DNA of 7,658 nt from the NCBI GenBank assembly GCA_963169135.1, contig CAUJEQ010000148.1:1-7658 (forward strand), read 5' to 3'. Shown here in pieces: positions 5,429-7,658 of this stretch. Source of the DNA: Chloroflexota bacterium. Its GTDB lineage: Bacteria; Chloroflexota; Dehalococcoidia; Tepidiformales; Tepidiformaceae. Each line of letters begins with the position of its first letter. Within the stretch, counting starts at the first letter, position 1. The notes below the pieces were generated by a model, which saw nothing but the letters and a program-made list of their open reading frames with translations, did no database searches and had not been told where the DNA came from. The position numbers were made by a program, and so were the translations under genes.

Positions 5429-6709
5429 TCATCGCCCGCTCGCCAGGATGGCCGCCTCCCACGCCTCTTTCCCGAAGCCGCTGCCCTCTTCCGGCACTTC
5501 CCGCGCGCTCCGGTGCCGCTCGCGGGCGGCGTCGTACACGTCTGCGATCCGCAGCCCCACCGTGCTCCAGCGGAACCGCTCGACGGAACGCTGCGCCGCG
5601 CGGCTGAAGTTCGCCCGCAGTTCCGGGTTGCCGAGCAGCACGTCCAGCTTTTCCGCGAATGGTTCGGGGCACCGCCACGGGATGAGGTACCCGGTCACGC
5701 CGTCCGTCACGGTCGATACAAGCCCGCCAACCCGCGATGCGACCACCGGCGTCCCGCACGCCATCGCCTCGACCGCTACCAGCCCGAAGCTCTCGTAGTA
5801 GCTCGGCACCACGCACACGTCCGCCGCCGAGTAGTAGTCCGGGAGCGAATCGTGCGACACGGCGCCCTCGAACCGCACGTTCGCCCCGATCCCGGCCGTC
5901 GCCGCCTGCGCCTGCAGTTCTCCCTTGAGTTCGTGAGCTCGCGCGTCGCCGCCGACGATGAGCAGCGTCACATCCCGCCGCTCCAGCTGTGCGGCAGCGT
6001 CCACCAGGATCTCGACGCCCTTCAGTTTCTCCAGCCGCCCGACCCAGAGCAGCACCGGCGCCGCCGGGTCGAGCCCAAGCTTCGCCCGTGCCGCCGCCCG
6101 GTCGCGCGGCTGGAACAGGTCCAGGTCGATGCCGCAGGGGACCGTGTGTATCTTGGCCGGGTCGGCCCCGTAGTAGCGTTCGAGCAGCAGCCGCTCATGG
6201 TCGCTCGCGGTGACAATGGCCGTCGCCCGCCGCGCGATGGTCCGCTCGTGGCGGATGCGCAGTTTCGGCTCCTCTTCGCCGAAGCGGGCGCGGTTCTTCA
6301 CCTCGCCCAGCGTGTGAAACATCACTACCTGGGGCAGGTCGAACTCGCGCGCCAGGATGGTCCCGGCCCAGCCGCTCTGCCAGTAGTGGCTGTGGATCAG
6401 GTCGTACCCCCCGGGCTGTTCCGTTACGAACTCGCGCATATTCCGTGCGAACTCCGGAAGGCAGGCGACGATCTCTTCTTTCTCGATGGGTTCCGCCGGC
6501 CCCGCGTCGATGCGGATGAGGCGCAAGTTCGGCGCCACCTGTTCCACGCGTGGCAGTTCGCCATCCCTCCGCGTGAAGATGTCCACCTCGTACCCGAGCT
6601 GCGCCAGCTCGCGCGAGAGTTCGAGCACGTAGACGTTCATCCCGCCGGTCTCGCGGCCGCCAAGCGGCGCGAGCGGGCTGGTGTGCGCCGAGACCTGGGC
6701 AATGCGCAT
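5429..6709 (-). CDS. GT4 family glycosyltransferase, MshA-like
   Basis: The product has 426 residues, the usual length for this family, with GT-B fold. The N-terminal domain carries HTSPLAPLGGRETGGMNVYV (9-28), the acceptor and phosphate-binding loop also seen in MshA-like and sucrose-synthase-like enzymes, YDLIHSHYWQSG (102-113) and FHTLGEVKN (131-139). The C-terminal domain has VGRLEKLKG (223-231), whose Arg and Lys contact the nucleotide-sugar diphosphate, and the E-x7-E motif E306-SFGLVAV-E314. It would transfer a sugar from a nucleotide sugar with retention, probably in the cytosol or at the inner membrane face. MshA (mycothiol synthesis) shares this layout, but no other mycothiol gene is in view, so the acceptor is open. 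The ATG at 6709 has GGAAG four bases upstream and starts at the first strand; the in-frame extension to 6994 is basic noise. The gene heads the minus-strand series and diverges from the small-protein/dCTP deaminase pair. Confidence 0.92.
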   Translation of the reverse strand: MRIAQVSAHTSPLAPLGGRETGGMNVYVLELSRELAQLGYEVDIFTRRDGELPRVEQVAPNLRLIRIDAGPAEPIEKEEIVACLPEFARNMREFVTEQPGGYDLIHSHYWQSGWAGTILAREFDLPQVVMFHTLGEVKNRARFGEEEPKLRIRHERTIARRATAIVTASDHERLLLERYYGADPAKIHTVPCGIDLDLFQPRDRAAARAKLGLDPAAPVLLWVGRLEKLKGVEILVDAAAQLERRDVTLLIVGGDARAHELKGELQAQAATAGIGANVRFEGAVSHDSLPDYYSAADVCVVPSYYESFGLVAVEAMACGTPVVASRVGGLVSTVTDGVTGYLIPWRCPEPFAEKLDVLLGNPELRANFSRAAQRSVERFRWSTVGLRIADVYDAARERHRSAREVPEEGSGFGKEAWEAAILASGR

Positions 6710-6730
6710 GAAGCTTCCGGTACCCCTCGA

Positions 6731-6751
6731 TCCCCGGCCCTGCGCCGGGGA
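6731..6751 (+). terminator. Intrinsic-terminator-like hairpin in the GT4 leader region
   Basis: TCCCCGGC (6731-6738) and GCCGGGGA (6744-6751) make a perfect 8-base stem with loop CCTGC, followed on the plus strand by CTTTCTATT. That is a terminator shape for plus-strand transcripts, which here would be antisense to the glycosyltransferase gene. Read on the minus strand it lies 21 bases before the glycosyltransferase ATG and could be a 5'-leader hairpin instead. Confidence 0.5.
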
Positions 6752-6757
6752 CTTTCT

Positions 6758-6809
6758 ATTGTGCGGCATCGAGAAACGGCTTGCGCAACGCCGGGCAATC
6801 ACCGAACAT
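6758..6809. promoter_or_regulatory. Possible overlapping divergent promoters
   Basis: The palindrome TTGCGCAA (6781-6788) gives the same -35-like hexamer on both strands. On the plus strand TTGCGC is followed after 17 bases by GAACAT (6804-6809), 24 bases before the 83-residue gene. On the minus strand it is followed after 19 bases by CACAAT (6763-6758), facing the glycosyltransferase gene. Both -10 matches are weak and the minus-strand spacing is long, so this is a suggestion only. Confidence 0.25.
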
Positions 6810-6833
6810 GCGTTCGCAGAATGGAGGCGGTCC

Positions 6834-7085
6834 ATGACCCGGAAAGCACTCAAGGCCAGGATCGAGGAGGGACTCTTCCCTGGCGAGGTCCTCGTCCGTA
6901 TTCGGGACGCCCAGGACCGCGACATCTCGTTCTTCGCCCCGATTGGGGCGGTCAGCGGTCGAGAGGCAGTGACCGTCCGCCTGGTTGCCTCCAACGACGG
7001 ACAATGCTTTATCGAACTTCCAGGCGAGGTTTACGGGGCAGGAAGGGTTGTGGCAGTCCGTGAAGCCGATCTTACGGCTGCGTAG
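6834..7085 (+). CDS. Hypothetical 83-residue protein upstream of the dCTP deaminase gene
   Basis: I do not recognise this family. A strong GGAGG at 6823-6827, six bases before the ATG, fixes the start; the in-frame extension to 6681 runs back over the glycosyltransferase start on the other strand and is not credible. Residues 1-13 look helical and basic-acidic (TRKALKARIEEG). The rest alternates hydrophobic residues like a small beta domain: EVLVRIRD (18-25), DISFFAPIG (30-38), AVTVRLVAS (45-53), CFIELPGEVYGAGRVVAVRE (58-77). There is a single Cys58, and no signal peptide, membrane segment or catalytic motif. An SH3-like or OB-like small barrel is possible but unproven. The gene ends 8 bases before the GTG of the dCTP deaminase homologue, whose ribosome-binding site overlaps this stop codon, so the two are probably co-transcribed and translationally linked. 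Codon use is less GC-skewed than in the neighbouring glycosyltransferase. Confidence 0.75.
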   Translation: MTRKALKARIEEGLFPGEVLVRIRDAQDRDISFFAPIGAVSGREAVTVRLVASNDGQCFIELPGEVYGAGRVVAVREADLTAA

Positions 7086-7093
7086 GAGATGCC

Positions 7094-7658
7094 GTGATTC
7101 TCAGCGACACGGCGATATTTCAAGCCCTCGATGATGGGCGATTGGCGATCGCGCCAGAACCACAGCCACGGGCGCCATCTCTCGGCACAACTTCGGTCCC
7201 CTTCGACCGGACTTCGGTGAACCTCCGGCTTGGAGAAACACTGCGCATTCCCAGAGAAGGCATGGCGGTGGCCATCGACCTCAGTACCGGAGCGGCAGGC
7301 CCCACGCTTCAGACGCTGTACGAGGCTCGTACCATTCCCGAAGAGGGTTTCGTGCTTGACCGGAACCGGTTCATCCTCGGGATGACCTTGGAGTCGATTC
7401 GGCTCGCGCTTCCGGATACCCTGCACGAGCCCGTCGCACAACGAGGCTGCCTCGCTGCCCGAGTCGAAGGCAAGAGCTCACTGGCCAGGTTCGGGCTGCT
7501 CATTCACTTCACGGCTCCGACCATCCACGCAGGCTTCGAAGGGCACATTACACTTGAAATGATGAACCTGGGGCCGGCGCCAATCCGACTTCGAACAGGC
7601 ATGCCTGTGTGCCAGCTGATCCTCGAGCCGGTGCAGGGGTTCCCGCTCGGCAGCGGCG
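7094..7658 (+). CDS. dcd: dCTP deaminase family protein, C-terminus beyond window
   Basis: 188 residues are visible with no stop before the window end. It begins MILSDTAIFQALDDGRLAI, the usual Dcd N-terminus. The catalytic block matches well: VEGKSSLARFGLLIHFTA (124-141), then GFEGHITLEMMNLG (147-160), and RLRTGMPVCQLI (165-176). Aligned to E. coli Dcd, S128, R132 and E155 fall at S111, R115 and catalytic E138, and R110 is replaced by K127, a common variant. The enzyme would deaminate dCTP to dUTP (or act as a bifunctional dUMP-forming form) as a trimer in the cytosol, feeding dTTP synthesis. It is about 17 residues longer before the active site, including an insertion around HEPVAQRGC (111-119); this recalls a longer Dcd-like subfamily with LAARVEGKSS and IHAGF. 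N43 stands where SxDLRLG has Asp. The start is GTG with GGAG five bases upstream (7085-7088), overlapping the previous stop. At most a few dozen residues should be missing. Confidence 0.85.
   Translation, partial: MILSDTAIFQALDDGRLAIAPEPQPRAPSLGTTSVPFDRTSVNLRLGETLRIPREGMAVAIDLSTGAAGPTLQTLYEARTIPEEGFVLDRNRFILGMTLESIRLALPDTLHEPVAQRGCLAARVEGKSSLARFGLLIHFTAPTIHAGFEGHITLEMMNLGPAPIRLRTGMPVCQLILEPVQGFPLGSG

Noticed and set aside
5429..6709. Naming the glycosyltransferase mshA
   Set aside because: The motifs are MshA-like, but the same layout occurs in many GT4 enzymes and no mycothiol partner gene is present.
5039..7063. A 674-codon open frame on the plus strand over the HAD and glycosyltransferase genes
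   Set aside because: It is antisense to two genes with complete family motifs, and its translation is Arg/Pro/His-rich with no recognisable domain. Long opposite-strand open frames are expected in GC-rich DNA.
7094..7658. Assigning the dCTP deaminase homologue to a phage-defence system
   Set aside because: Known defence dCTP deaminases carry additional domains not seen in the visible part, and no other defence gene is in the window; a nucleotide-metabolism role is simpler.

Overview
The window is GC-rich bacterial DNA carrying eight apparently complete protein genes and two that run off the ends. Strong G/C-ending codon use, GTG starts, a P/T/A-rich lipoprotein linker, a small P/T-linker sortase and an MshA-like GT4 glycosyltransferase together suggest a high-GC Gram-positive-like or Chloroflexota-type bacterium. 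Chloroflexota is my best guess, but no marker gene here proves it. I see no rRNA, tRNA, CRISPR array, transposase or integrase.

Left part (1-1700). A partial phage-type helix-turn-helix regulator lies on the minus strand, with a perfect 7-base inverted repeat just upstream of its start that looks like an operator. Next is a minus-strand lipoprotein whose C-terminal part resembles two beta-propeller blades. A 280-base divergent gap with two inverted repeats separates it from a plus-strand sortase that has the full His/Cys/Arg catalytic set. A strong hairpin sits between the sortase and the next, convergent gene.

Middle (1713-5295). A minus-strand DUF998-type six-helix membrane protein diverges from a small plus-strand P-loop kinase. 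The kinase converges, with a 16-base gap, on a minus-strand SDR/DUF2867 two-domain protein. Upstream of that, in the same direction, is a HAD hydrolase.

Right part (5429-7658). A GT4 glycosyltransferase heads the minus-strand series GT4 -> HAD -> SDR/DUF2867. The junctions are not tight: strong hairpins lie between the genes, and the GT-HAD gap holds four copies of one heptamer. Diverging from the GT4 gene is a plus-strand pair: an unknown 83-residue protein, then a dCTP-deaminase-family gene that starts with GTG 8 bases downstream and continues past the window end.

Most genes are housekeeping or envelope-linked singletons of known families. The least explained parts are the 83-residue protein tied to the dCTP deaminase homologue, the regulator with its palindrome, and the repeat-rich GT-HAD gap. 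I did not find a clearly new multi-gene system.
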